Origin: CAYQUC01 sp964514215
GTDB lineage: Bacteria > Pseudomonadota > Gammaproteobacteria > UBA6429 > Thiohalophilaceae
NCBI GenBank assembly: GCA_964514215.1
Contig: CAZEPW010000041.1
Span: 1-32,502 of the forward strand
Direction of reading: 5' to 3'
DNA length: 32,502 nucleotides
Shown here: positions 8,215 through 16,612 of the stretch, in pieces
How positions within the stretch are numbered: position 1 is the stretch's first letter
Layout: each line of letters starts with the position of its first letter
Translations under genes and position numbers: made by a program
Notes under the pieces: model-generated
What the model saw: the letters and a program-made list of their open reading frames with translations, nothing else
Told to the model about the DNA's origin: nothing
Databases searched by the model: none

Positions 8215-9531
8215 TTAATAATCTTGCGCTAATCGAATGCCACTAAATTGCCAACGATCATCTGGATAAAAAAAGTTTCGATAGCTGCTTCGAATATGTT
8301 CTTTAGGAGTAACACAGGAGCCCCCTTTTAAAACTATTTGATTGCTCATAAACTTACCATTATATTCCCCTATCGCACCATCTACAGCTCTATATCCAGG
8401 ATAAGCAACATAAGGGCTTTTGGTCCATTCCCATAAATCACCATACATCTGTTGTAATGAGCCATTCGAATTACTTTCAACAGCAATAGGATGACAAAAA
8501 TCTGACTCACGTAGGTTTCCTGATAGCTCAACACTGTTAGCTGCTAACTCCCACTCATATTCTGTCGGCAATCGTGCATTACACCAATTTGCATAAGCAT
8601 CAGCTTCAAAATAACTCACATGAGAAACCGGCGCATTCATATCCAATTCACGTTTACCGCCAAGCGTCATTTCAAACCACACACCATTCTCTAGCTGCCA
8701 ATAAAGCGGATGCGGATATTGCCATTTTTGCGTATTTATTATTTTCCATGCATCAGACAACCAGTATTTTGAGTGACTATAACCACCGTCATTAATAAAA
8801 TTAAGGTACTCGGCGTTAGTGACTAAACGTGATGCTAATTTAAATTTTTTGGTATACGATTTGTGACGCGGTGTTTCATTATCGTAATGAAAGCCTTGCT
8901 CCGAAAAACCATATTGAGAAAGTGATTCATCAAAAGCTAGCCACGCTATTTCACCTATATTTGAACTTTTTGAGGAGTGCCGTTGTTTTAAGTTACGATA
9001 TTGAGGTTGTAAAGGATTATTTGCAAAAATATGCAGTATGTCAGTATACAATAATTCTTGATGTTGCTGTTCGTGATTTAAACCTAATATGACTTTATAA
9101 ACTATCGATTGTTTATTTTTTATAACCTGACTAGCAATTAACTTATTCATATAACTATCAATATGAATTCGATAATTAAAAATATTATCCAATGTCGGCC
9201 TTGATAACATTCCTCGTTGCGGCCGAGGATGAAATGTCCCCACCTGTTCATAGTATGAATTAAATATATGCTCATAACGTGGATGATAAACGGTATAATC
9301 TGAGAAGTGTGGTTTTAACAGAAACGTCTCAAAAAACCATGATGTATGTGCCAGATGCCACTTAGGTGGACTGACATCAGGCATTGTCTGGATATTATAA
9401 TCTTCCACCTCCAGCGGTTCACATATCGACAAAGAATCTTGTCGAACGCGATTATAATAATCTACTAAAGATTCTGGTGACTGTGACGCTACAAAATTAG
9501 ATTGTGTGGATTCAGTTTTTGTTGATAGCAT
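8215..9531 (-). CDS. egtB: Ergothioneine sulfoxide synthase
   Basis: EgtB is a non-haem iron enzyme that joins a cysteine-type thiol to hercynine with O2. The 438-residue protein has an N-terminal DinB-like domain with the predicted iron ligands His62 (WHLAHTSWF), His153 and His157 (HEQQHQELL). A C-terminal formylglycine-generating-enzyme/sulfatase-modifying domain follows (about 200-438), with WLAFDES, LPTEYEWELAA, YGDLWEWTKS and a final GGSCVTPKEHIRSSYRNFF plus GIRLA. No egtA or egtC is in view, so free cysteine rather than gamma-glutamylcysteine could be the donor (inference). GGATAG lies upstream of the ATG. It is the first gene of egtB-egtD. Confidence 0.95.
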   Translation of the reverse strand: MLSTKTESTQSNFVASQSPESLVDYYNRVRQDSLSICEPLEVEDYNIQTMPDVSPPKWHLAHTSWFFETFLLKPHFSDYTVYHPRYEHIFNSYYEQVGTFHPRPQRGMLSRPTLDNIFNYRIHIDSYMNKLIASQVIKNKQSIVYKVILGLNHEQQHQELLYTDILHIFANNPLQPQYRNLKQRHSSKSSNIGEIAWLAFDESLSQYGFSEQGFHYDNETPRHKSYTKKFKLASRLVTNAEYLNFINDGGYSHSKYWLSDAWKIINTQKWQYPHPLYWQLENGVWFEMTLGGKRELDMNAPVSHVSYFEADAYANWCNARLPTEYEWELAANSVELSGNLRESDFCHPIAVESNSNGSLQQMYGDLWEWTKSPYVAYPGYRAVDGAIGEYNGKFMSNQIVLKGGSCVTPKEHIRSSYRNFFYPDDRWQFSGIRLAQDY

Positions 9532-9705
9532 TAATGTCTATCCTTCTTTTCCCCTCGTTGGTTCCCCATTTTATAACGATGTTGATAACAATAACAAATC
9601 TATATTTGATTTATTGTTATGCTAATCACTATTTTATAATTGATAATTATTTAACGGAACTTTTAGCAATTACCTTAATGTCGATAATGTTAATTATTGC
9701 AATAA
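9532..9705. promoter_or_regulatory. AT-rich intergenic region upstream of egtB
   Basis: This 174-bp gap between egtB and the glutaredoxin gene is very AT-rich and must hold the egtB promoter, since both genes read leftward. I could not pick out one convincing -35/-10 pair. The + strand reading frame across it looks hydrophobic, but this is best explained by T-rich composition. Confidence 0.35.
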
Positions 9706-9963
9706 TTAAGCAATTCCAAGCAATGGATCTAATTCATCATCGATATCTAGCTCAACAAGATCGTCAAATCCACCAATATGTTTATTATCTATAAATATTT
9801 GTGGCACCGAATCTCTACCGGACTTTGTTACCATTTCTTGAAATAACATTTCATTATCATCAATTAATATTTTTTTGTATTGAACCCCTTTTTTACCAAG
9901 CAAACCTTCTGCTCGCAGACAAAATGGGCAAGTTTCAGTGCAATACATCACAATATTTGGCAT
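9706..9963 (-). CDS. grxC: Glutaredoxin 3
   Basis: An 85-residue dithiol glutaredoxin that reduces disulfides or deglutathionylates proteins in the cytoplasm. The active site is CPFC (Cys12, Cys15), followed by the cis-Pro segment SVPQIFIDNKHIGGFDDL, which includes the GSH-binding GG-DD motif. The length is right for GrxC. GGAGAAAGAA immediately precedes the ATG at 9963. It is the last gene of the apparent operon sel1-moxR-VWA-dsrS-like-grxC, 20 nt or so after the DsrS-like stop, which hints at a thiol function tied to sulfur metabolism. Confidence 0.93.
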   Translation of the reverse strand: MPNIVMYCTETCPFCLRAEGLLGKKGVQYKKILIDDNEMLFQEMVTKSGRDSVPQIFIDNKHIGGFDDLVELDIDDELDPLLGIA

Positions 9964-9983
9964 TTCTTTCTCCAGTTTAATAA

Positions 9984-11129
9984 TTATTTAATACAAGCAC
10001 AAATGGTTTTACAATTTTCAATAATAGGATCAGAAACCGGTTTTAGTTTTTTTCGCATGACCGAGCCTATCGCTGTTGAACGTGAAAAAATTGGAGTAAC
10101 AATACTCTCACATAAACAAGACAAAAATAAAATACTAAATAGCGAATCACTTAAACTGGTGGACTCTTTGAGCACGTTAGCAAAAGCACTGTTTTCATTT
10201 TTTATAGTTTCAATTTTATGATGACATAACGTATTAATTTCATCGATACTGTTAAAATTACTTTCCTCAGGTTTTACTGATAAAAAATATTGGCTAGTAG
10301 CATTTAATGCCATTATAACGACATCTTGATTACTAGGTTTTTGCATAGCAAGATTAAAAGTATTCAATAATGTCTGACCGGTTGAGCTATATGCTTTAAT
10401 CAACATTTCAATATAGTGTTTTTGAGTACTTGCAATGTCTTCTGTTAAACACGGTTTTATCAACTGGCTTATCATATCAAAAGATGGATGAGCCGGCAAA
10501 GGCTCGGGGATTTCATCAGCTACAGTCATCATAAAACCAATATAATAAGCATTTTTACGTTTTGCTTTGTTCCATAAATTGGTTTTTTGTTCTTGATTGA
10601 TCAAATCACCCTGTAGCACCAATCGAATTGATTCAATCATTTCCTTAGCATCATCTTCAAAGGGTAAGTATTCAATTAAATATTCAGCGAGAATTTTACC
10701 CATTTCACCATCAACGACAGATTGTTTGTCTAACATCCTGCGAGCATTTTCAGATGTTGGCATTGACCACCACGCTCTTCTAGCAATTTCATTGGTAATA
10801 CCAGTGGCATGCACCACGGCAACAACAGCTTCAGGTTCACCGAGTAATAATAATTGCTCTAAACTTTCATCTTTGGTTTGTCCCATTCTGGTCCATCGAC
10901 CTAAGAACACAGGATAACCACCCGGTGATCCAAGAACATGACTACTAATGAGCTCTCTAACTTTTTTAATGTATTTATCATCCCGACAATTAGGATTTAG
11001 CACTACTTTAGCATCGCCCTTTTCTGTTAAGGCAAACACCAGCATTTTAGATTCGTCAATTCGAATAGCTTGGGCATTTTGATTTAATAAAATATTAAGT
11101 CGAAAATTGTCTTCACTTGATAATTCCAT
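9984..11129 (-). CDS. dsrS: Probable sulfur-oxidation regulatory protein DsrS
   Basis: A soluble protein of about 380 residues that I recognise, from memory only, as resembling DsrS of purple sulfur bacteria. DsrS is a cytoplasmic protein reported to affect dsr expression. Distinctive conserved-looking segments are MELSSEDNFRLNILL at the N-terminus, LNPNCRDDKYIKKVREL, HVLGSPGGYPVFLGRWTRMG, LLLLGEPEAVVAVVHATG and ARRAWWSMPTSENARRML. No signal peptide or cofactor motif is seen. The C-terminus has several Cys (including CKTICACIK). The start is taken at ATG 11129, preceded by GGAA; ATG 11138 and TTG 11147 are also in frame. It lies in an operon with the MoxR/VWA pair and grxC. Confidence 0.6.
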   Translation of the reverse strand: MELSSEDNFRLNILLNQNAQAIRIDESKMLVFALTEKGDAKVVLNPNCRDDKYIKKVRELISSHVLGSPGGYPVFLGRWTRMGQTKDESLEQLLLLGEPEAVVAVVHATGITNEIARRAWWSMPTSENARRMLDKQSVVDGEMGKILAEYLIEYLPFEDDAKEMIESIRLVLQGDLINQEQKTNLWNKAKRKNAYYIGFMMTVADEIPEPLPAHPSFDMISQLIKPCLTEDIASTQKHYIEMLIKAYSSTGQTLLNTFNLAMQKPSNQDVVIMALNATSQYFLSVKPEESNFNSIDEINTLCHHKIETIKNENSAFANVLKESTSLSDSLFSILFLSCLCESIVTPIFSRSTAIGSVMRKKLKPVSDPIIENCKTICACIK

Positions 11130-11167
11130 AAATTCCATATAACACAACTACTTTTACATTTTATAAA

Positions 11168-12541
11168 TTAATTTAACTGGATTCGCTGTCCCCACGGAAC
11201 AGGCAATTTACCTTTAACTAACCATATTACCGGATATAATGGCACTTCTTTTGGAAACTCACCTTCAGCATCGGTAAAATAAACCAATAAATCAGGATTT
11301 TGATCTAAAGTATCTATCCAATCAAAAATAGGATTAAAACTAGTGCCACCACCACCTTTCATTTTTTCAGGTAATGTAAATTCTTCCCAAGCTTCATAAA
11401 TCCACGGGCCACCTTCAACAACTTGAGAATCACAGGCATTCAAGGTAACTTGCGCACGCATTTGTCCTTTGATGGCATTTATTTCAGATAAAAATTCCGA
11501 CATTTCTTTATCAGAAATCGAACCACTAATATCAAGAGCCACAATAAGATTGATTTGGGCACTTCGTAATCGTGGAAAAATAGCCGGATCACCTCGACGT
11601 GTTGATGGTCGTGAATAATTATAATCATCACGAGCAACAGATGTAATATAACGCGCTAATAACATACGCCACGGTAATTGTGGTTGCAACATAAAATCAA
11701 CCAAACGCGCCATGTCACCACCGAGTTTTCCAGCTTGCATTGCAGACTGAGCCGCACCGGCTAAACGCTGTTGCCATTGTGTCGATAACTCTTCCTGCTC
11801 TCGATGACTTAAAGGCGGTGGTTGTGCCGCTCCTGCATCACTATCACCCGGTAGTTGCTTTGGTCCTTTTTGTGTTTGATCTTTTTTAGTATCGGGTTCA
11901 GTATTGCCTGTCTCATTATCATCTGGCTGTTGTTTACCTGTTCCAGAATCTGCTTCATCAGGATCGCTGGGCTCATCGGGTTCAGAGTCAGCTGTATCAG
12001 ATTTACCTTGTTTTTCTTTTTTACCTTTCGATGAACCCGAGTCACCACTATTGGACTGTTCATCTTGATCATCATCATAAATATGCTGATCATGAGGCTC
12101 TTGTTCTTCATTCTCATCGATATAAGGATAAATTTCTTCCGCAGACATATCTTTATAACTTTCTTCAATAAGAATACCGGGCGGTGGTGTTAAATTATCG
12201 TTAAGTAATAATGGATTAATCGCATAATCACAGGCAATATCCCAGCGATTTTTTATTCGATGTTCACGTCGCGCGAAATGCGACAACGCACAATGCAGTG
12301 CTTCATGAGCTAGCACAAATTGAGTTTGCGCTAAACTTAAAGCAGCAATATATTGTTCGTTATAATAAAATTTACGCACATCCGTTGCGGTGCTACGACA
12401 CCACTCTGGATCAGCTTTTACCAATGGTAATCGTAAAACTAATGCGCCTAAAAATGGTTTATCAATAATTAAACGTGTTCGTGCAGCACTTAATTTAATT
12501 TCTACATCTGACTGCTGGTTATTGCTATCCGGTATTTTCAT
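11168..12541 (-). CDS. VWA-like metallopeptidase-domain protein (DUF2201 family)
   Basis: The 457-residue protein combines two parts. Residues about 15-140 form a putative metallopeptidase domain with HEALHCALSH (His79, Glu80, His83, His88). Residues about 330-457 form a VWA-like domain with a MIDAS motif DISGS (Asp337, Ser339, Ser341). The linker (about 141-245) is low-complexity and very acidic. No signal peptide or membrane segment is seen. VWA proteins of this kind partner with MoxR AAA+ ATPases, which here lies 18 nt upstream. They are thought to act as a chaperone or metal-insertion pair, but the client is unknown. Placement directly before the DsrS-like gene hints at a client in sulfur oxidation (inference). 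Confidence 0.88.
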   Translation of the reverse strand: MKIPDSNNQQSDVEIKLSAARTRLIIDKPFLGALVLRLPLVKADPEWCRSTATDVRKFYYNEQYIAALSLAQTQFVLAHEALHCALSHFARREHRIKNRWDIACDYAINPLLLNDNLTPPPGILIEESYKDMSAEEIYPYIDENEEQEPHDQHIYDDDQDEQSNSGDSGSSKGKKEKQGKSDTADSEPDEPSDPDEADSGTGKQQPDDNETGNTEPDTKKDQTQKGPKQLPGDSDAGAAQPPPLSHREQEELSTQWQQRLAGAAQSAMQAGKLGGDMARLVDFMLQPQLPWRMLLARYITSVARDDYNYSRPSTRRGDPAIFPRLRSAQINLIVALDISGSISDKEMSEFLSEINAIKGQMRAQVTLNACDSQVVEGGPWIYEAWEEFTLPEKMKGGGGTSFNPIFDWIDTLDQNPDLLVYFTDAEGEFPKEVPLYPVIWLVKGKLPVPWGQRIQLN

Positions 12542-12559
12542 CTGAGATCATATATAGAA

Positions 12560-13606
12560 TTACATATCATACAACATGACATCAGCAACAGAATTAGACC
12601 ATTTAGCAAACTGAGGTACCGAAAATAAATCTTGGCCAATAGCTCGGTGCATATCAGAAACCAACATCACACCCATTTCTTTCTGAGAAAATGATGCCGC
12701 ATAATCTAAAATATTGCCATGAATTATTTGCGCCCCATCGGAATCTTTTTCCCGTATCGCACGTCCTACCAGTGCCGATGCGACCGCATATTGCAAATCG
12801 ATTTCTTTTGGCGTGGATACCGACTCACCACGAACGATGGCATCTAGATCCGGTAGTTGATCTAAATTTTGAACAAAGGCATGCAATTCAATTCCGGCGG
12901 CAGGGCCAACACAGGCTTGTAACGATCCTAATAATAATGATGGGTGATCCATGAATTTTTGAAGCGCGCGATGAGCAAACTCCCACGAACGAGGTGATGG
13001 AAATGCAACTGGATTGTGTGCTGGATCAAATTCAAATAATTGCTCAGGACGGTATCGTAAAAAAGCAATAATACGTTCATCGATAGTATTCTTGTAAGCC
13101 CAACTAACCCAGTCATCCAAATTGACATCAACATCAAAATGTGAAAATCGATTCGCAAGTGGCGCGGGCATTGTAAAAGTAACACCTCGATCCCCCTGTC
13201 TATTACCTGCAGCAAAAATCGCCCAACCATCCGGTACTTTATAATCACCCAACTTTCGATCCAAAATTAATTGATAAGCAGCAGCTGAAACACTTGGTGG
13301 AGCCGACGTAATTTCATCTAAAAACAATATACCTTTATCACCATGGCGTTTCGTATCCGGTAATAATGAAGGTATAGCCCATTCAACTCGATCACCATCT
13401 CTAAATGGAATGCCTCGTAAATCACTTGGCTCCATTTGTGATAATCGAATATCGATAACCGACACATCATGACGCTCGCCAATCTCTAAAATCAGTTGAG
13501 ATTTTCCAACACCGGGAGCTCCCCATAACATCACGGGAGTATGAAAACCTTTATGAGTACTAGAAAATTCCTGATCGAGAATAACCGCTAAATGTGCTGG
13601 GCGCAT
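12560..13606 (-). CDS. MoxR-family AAA+ ATPase
   Basis: A 348-residue AAA+ ATPase of the MoxR type. Walker A is GAPGVGKSQ (residues 29-37) and Walker B ILFLDE (93-98), followed by SAPPSVSAAAYQLILDRKLG. Sensor 1 Asn lies in AAGNRQGDRGV (about 132-142). A C-terminal helical lid follows (SPRSWEFAHRAL about 205-216). These ATPases work with VWA proteins as chaperones during complex maturation; the VWA gene begins 18 nt downstream on the same strand. The ATG is at 13606 and no strong Shine-Dalgarno sequence is seen. Confidence 0.93.
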   Translation of the reverse strand: MRPAHLAVILDQEFSSTHKGFHTPVMLWGAPGVGKSQLILEIGERHDVSVIDIRLSQMEPSDLRGIPFRDGDRVEWAIPSLLPDTKRHGDKGILFLDEITSAPPSVSAAAYQLILDRKLGDYKVPDGWAIFAAGNRQGDRGVTFTMPAPLANRFSHFDVDVNLDDWVSWAYKNTIDERIIAFLRYRPEQLFEFDPAHNPVAFPSPRSWEFAHRALQKFMDHPSLLLGSLQACVGPAAGIELHAFVQNLDQLPDLDAIVRGESVSTPKEIDLQYAVASALVGRAIREKDSDGAQIIHGNILDYAASFSQKEMGVMLVSDMHRAIGQDLFSVPQFAKWSNSVADVMLYDM

Positions 13607-13667
13607 ATTATGAATACTTCCTGTTTATGTTTTTTTAATTATATTTAGAGCTACATAAATTATAGAA

Positions 13668-14093
13668 TTAGAATCCTGCTTTGGCATACCATTTTTTAGC
13701 TTCTTCAGGATTTTTCTCCACACCATTTCCTTGTTCATACATCATGGCAATTGTTGTTTGTGAACCAGCCAAACCTTGTTCGGCAGCTTTTTTCAACCAT
13801 ATCAAAGCTTGCTGCGCATCTTTTTCAACGCATTCACCTTCCATATACATAAAACCAAGACCATGTTGCGCTAAAGCATGCCCTTGCTCTGCTGCTGCTC
13901 GCATCCATTTTAAAGCAAACTCATCATTTTGAGCCATGCCCAGACCATTTTGATACATTATCGCAACTCGATGTTGTGACTCTGCATGCCCCTGATCAGC
14001 ATAAACACTTAGAAACTGCATTGCTTGAGAAAAGTGTTTTGATTCAAATGCAGACATGCCACTGGCATAATCAATTTCATCTTCAACAGCCAT
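13668..14093 (-). CDS. Sel1-like repeat protein
   Basis: A protein of about 141 residues made of Sel1-type alpha/alpha repeats. Three clear units contain AxxLGxMYxxGxGV-like cores, for example HRVAIMYQNGLGMAQN, HGLGFMYMEGECVEKD and TTIAMMYEQGNGVEKN, each followed by A..W...AA. Such repeats mediate protein-protein contacts. There is no signal peptide, so it is probably cytoplasmic. The start is set at ATG 14093 because AGAAGG lies 8 nt upstream; an in-frame GTG at 14102 overlaps that ribosome site. It is 61 nt upstream of moxR and is probably the first gene of the operon. Confidence 0.88.
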   Translation of the reverse strand: MAVEDEIDYASGMSAFESKHFSQAMQFLSVYADQGHAESQHRVAIMYQNGLGMAQNDEFALKWMRAAAEQGHALAQHGLGFMYMEGECVEKDAQQALIWLKKAAEQGLAGSQTTIAMMYEQGNGVEKNPEEAKKWYAKAGF

Positions 14094-14400
14094 TATATTC
14101 ACCTTCTATTTAATTAAGCATATCTCAAATCCCGATACTACTTTTAAATAAAAAGCAGTATTGAGAAATGTATAGCTACGAATTTTCTGATATTATTTAA
14201 CCACATAAAACTAAGGTTAAATAAAATCAATGTGCCCGCATAGTAGCGCGTTCTATTAGCATATCGTTATATCTCTAAAGTTAGTGGTAATAATGAAATC
14301 AATGGCTTACTTGCCACACATCCCCCTCTATAGGGATATAGAAAGCATTTTTATGGCTCGGTAGACTTGCTGCGCAATATTAGTAAAGTGATAAGTACTT
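14094..14400. promoter_or_regulatory. Divergent intergenic region with inverted repeats
   Basis: This 307-bp region separates the sel1-moxR operon (leftward) from the TrpD2-like gene (rightward), so it should hold two promoters. It contains an imperfect hairpin at 14135-14161 (ATACT-a-CTTTT / AAAAG-c-AGTAT). A perfect 10-bp inverted repeat at 14193-14224 (TTATTTAACC, 12-nt spacer, GGTTAAATAA) also lies here. CTATAGGGATA occurs at 14328-14338 and recurs upstream of dsrA. No gene or RNA family was recognised. Confidence 0.5.
14193..14224. repeat. Inverted repeat TTATTTAACC-N12-GGTTAAATAA
   Basis: The two 10-nt arms are perfect reverse complements separated by 12 nt. The position in a divergent promoter region suggests an operator for a dimeric regulator, although a transcribed hairpin is equally possible. 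No regulator gene is adjacent. Confidence 0.4.
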
Positions 14401-15495
14401 ATGAAAAATTCAAACACACTACGACAATGCATTCAAAAAGTAGCAACTGGGCCTGAATACAGTAAAGATTTGAGCTTAGATGAAGCTCATCAGGCAATGT
14501 CTGCTATTTTAGAAGATGATTCTGATCATGTTCAAGCAGCGGTGTTTCTGATTGCTTTACGCATGAAACGCGAAACAGATGCAGAAAATAAAGGCATATT
14601 AAAAGCCATTAATGACGTTTGTCAGGTTGCGACTGCTGATGTTGATGAATTAATTGATATCGCCGATCCCTATGATGGTTATTCTCGTGGTGTTCCTGTA
14701 TCAGCCTTCTTACCGGCTTTACTCGCGGAATGTGGTTTACCAGCTGTGTCTCACGGTTTAGAAACTGTTGGGCCTAAATATGGCGTGACACACCGAATGG
14801 TATTAAGAGCTTGTGGCATTGATGTTGATTTAAGCCCTGCTGCTGCTGCAAAACGTGTTGCTGATAGCAAAATTGGCTGGGCATACGTTGATCAAAAAGC
14901 ATCAACCCCGGCATTACATAACTTAGTACCATTACGACAAAGAATTGTTAAACGTCCTGTTATTACTACTGTAGAAGTTTTAACTGGGCCCATTCGGGCT
15001 AAATCAAAAACGCATTTATTAACCGGTTATGTCCATAAGGCATATCCACCAATTTATGCTGAACTAGCCCGATTTTCAAATTTTGACAGTGCTATCATTG
15101 TCCGAGGCGTTGAGGGAGGAATAATCCCTTCCCTTAAACAAGAAGCAAAAATACACAGCTACCATGATAAGGGCGCTGAAAGCACGGTTAAAATTAATCC
15201 AAGCGATTGTCAGATTAAACAAGATACACGGGCTGTTCCAATCCCAACTGACATGAAAAAAACCGATCCAACAGCCGATGACATTGCAAATGAGTATGAT
15301 GTTGATGCAGTAGCGGAATATGCAGCAGAATGCGGTAAAGCTGCGTTAAGCGGAAAAACTGGGCCTGCCTACGATAGTCTGGTATATTCCGCATCAATAT
15401 GTTTAAAGCACATTGGAAAGTTTTCTACACTGGCTGAGGCAGCAACATTTGTGCGCTCAGTTTTAGACTCAGGAAAAGCTTTAGAGCGATTGTAA
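14401..15495 (+). CDS. Glycosyltransferase family 3 protein, TrpD2/YbiB-like
   Basis: The 364-residue protein has the fold of anthranilate phosphoribosyltransferase: a helical N-terminal domain (about 1-75, SLDEAHQAMSAILEDDSD... FLIALRMKRET) and an alpha/beta domain beyond. The glycine-rich PRPP loop of true TrpD (GTGGDG) is replaced by DPYDGYSRGVPVSAF, and catalytic motifs for tryptophan synthesis are not conserved. It therefore fits the YbiB/TrpD2 group, whose E. coli member binds nucleic acids, rather than TrpD. GVEGGIIPS is a conserved later motif. No strong ribosome site precedes the ATG. The small gene at 15564 follows in the same direction. Confidence 0.8.
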   Translation: MKNSNTLRQCIQKVATGPEYSKDLSLDEAHQAMSAILEDDSDHVQAAVFLIALRMKRETDAENKGILKAINDVCQVATADVDELIDIADPYDGYSRGVPVSAFLPALLAECGLPAVSHGLETVGPKYGVTHRMVLRACGIDVDLSPAAAAKRVADSKIGWAYVDQKASTPALHNLVPLRQRIVKRPVITTVEVLTGPIRAKSKTHLLTGYVHKAYPPIYAELARFSNFDSAIIVRGVEGGIIPSLKQEAKIHSYHDKGAESTVKINPSDCQIKQDTRAVPIPTDMKKTDPTADDIANEYDVDAVAEYAAECGKAALSGKTGPAYDSLVYSASICLKHIGKFSTLAEAATFVRSVLDSGKALERL

Positions 15496-15563
15496 GCCGC
15501 CTGAATTTACTTAGATATTACTTTAATTTAATTTTATAACTTGTTGTAAATAGAGGAAAAAAT

Positions 15564-15758
15564 ATGAACCAAGAATATTATGATGCAGTAACTAAAATGG
15601 AAGAAATGAATGTTCAAGATGATTATATTCTTGGATGGGAAGGTGGATATTTACATAACCCTGAACGTGAAGAGCAACGTGTTACTGAAGCTTATACCGC
15701 TGGTTATGAAGACGGCCACAGCAAAAGTACTGATAACTTTGCTAAATGGTCTAAGTAG
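15564..15758 (+). CDS. Small conserved-looking protein with RMF-like pattern
   Basis: A 64-residue, acidic, Tyr-rich protein with GAGG well placed before the ATG and a strong terminator just after it, so it is very likely a real gene. Two related segments, DDYILGWEGGYLHN and EAYTAGYEDGHSK, give a GW/GY-x-x-G pattern reminiscent of ribosome modulation factor. However, it lacks RMF's basic charge, so a ribosome role is speculative. No Cys, no membrane segment. It lies 68 nt after the TrpD2-like gene and may be cotranscribed. Function unknown. Confidence 0.7.
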   Translation: MNQEYYDAVTKMEEMNVQDDYILGWEGGYLHNPEREEQRVTEAYTAGYEDGHSKSTDNFAKWSK

Positions 15759-15790
15759 TCAATAAAAAATATACTTTTTATATGTCTATT

Positions 15791-15832
15791 AAAAAGGCGG
15801 CTAGTGAGCTTAATCACTAACCGCCTTTTTTA
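15791..15832. terminator. Bidirectional rho-independent terminator
   Basis: The inverted repeat AAAAAGGCGG-c-TAGTGA / TCACTA-a-CCGCCTTTTT has a GC-rich base and a 6-nt loop (GCTTAA). It is flanked by A-run and T-run, so it can act in both directions. It sits between the convergent genes ending at 15758 (+) and 15851 (-). Confidence 0.9.
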
Positions 15833-15850
15833 TTGAGACATCAATAACTT

Positions 15851-16420
15851 TTATTTTTTCAAATCAGCAACAATCTCTGGATAAAAATTCTTCATCGCCT
15901 TCATCAACGAATCTATCGCATCAGGAGCCTCAATATCAATAATTTGAGTGGTAATCCATTTACTGGCACGTTCGCCCATGACATCGGTTACACAGCCACC
16001 AAAACAACGCAACATCGGAAAACTCGGTACTCCATCAGCAAAATTAAAATCAGAATAAACCGCCATTCGGTCATTTAACAATTTAACAAAATCCATCTGA
16101 TATTTTCCAGGACCAATAGCATCAACCATATTGTCTTCATAATGTTTAGCCAATTTCATGGCCAATTCTGTCATAAACGTATTACGTTCTTCAGCAGTAT
16201 AATATTCGATAGTTAACCTATCGGTAATATGAGCGACAAAACACAAAAATTCAGTAATGACATCGAGTCGTTGTTTATTCGAATCGGTTTGAAAATCTTC
16301 ATTCTCTAAGTTTAAAATACCAGCTGCACCAATACGCCAAATAATGAATGCTAACGCAGCAGCAGTTTCAGGGATTGAATGTTCTTTATCTTTTTTAAAC
16401 CAACGACTCTTTACTCGCAC
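15851..16420 (-). CDS. Conserved hypothetical protein, mostly helical
   Basis: A 189-residue cytoplasmic protein that I do not recognise. The N-terminus is basic (RVKSRWFKKDKEH). The remainder looks alpha-helical, with segments TAAALAFIIWRIGAAGIL and VITEFLCFVAHITDRLTIEYY, and a CFGGCVTDVMGE motif near residue 139 with two closely spaced Cys. No signal peptide; the hydrophobic helices look amphipathic rather than membrane-spanning. The start is GTG at 16420, supported by GAGG 10 nt upstream. It stands alone on the - strand with a shared terminator at its 3' end. Confidence 0.65.
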   Translation of the reverse strand: MRVKSRWFKKDKEHSIPETAAALAFIIWRIGAAGILNLENEDFQTDSNKQRLDVITEFLCFVAHITDRLTIEYYTAEERNTFMTELAMKLAKHYEDNMVDAIGPGKYQMDFVKLLNDRMAVYSDFNFADGVPSFPMLRCFGGCVTDVMGERASKWITTQIIDIEAPDAIDSLMKAMKNFYPEIVADLKK

Positions 16421-16612
16421 TTTCTGTAATCCTCAATATTATACTGTTATTCTAAATTCTAAACTTATAACCATTTATGATAGATGGTCTTTGTGGCACT
16501 TATAGTAGTCGCATGCTAGCATAAAAAGAACATCTATTTTAGTATGGTTTCATGATGCTTGATCTATACTTATTATTAACGAATTAGTTTAATTATAAAA
16601 TGGTTGCTAACA

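Noticed and set aside
8215..9531. Annotation as OvoA (ovothiol synthase)
   Set aside because: There is no fused C-terminal methyltransferase and a separate egtD follows, so EgtB is the better call.
9504..9794. A 96-codon + strand frame encoding a hydrophobic, membrane-like protein
   Set aside because: It overlaps the egtB 5' end and the glutaredoxin 3' end on the other strand. The hydrophobicity comes from T-rich intergenic sequence and there is no convincing ribosome site.
10597..10917. A 106-codon + strand frame opposite the DsrS-like gene
   Set aside because: It is antisense to a well-supported gene; Ser/Ile-rich composition is typical of a complementary frame.
11809..12168. A 119-codon - strand frame within the VWA gene
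   Set aside because: It is the shifted reading of the acidic low-complexity linker (GAT/GAA-rich), giving Met/Lys/Ile-rich sequence without protein character.
14401..15495. Annotation as anthranilate phosphoribosyltransferase (TrpD)
   Set aside because: The PRPP-binding glycine loop is not conserved and no other trp gene is near; the TrpD2/YbiB group fits better.
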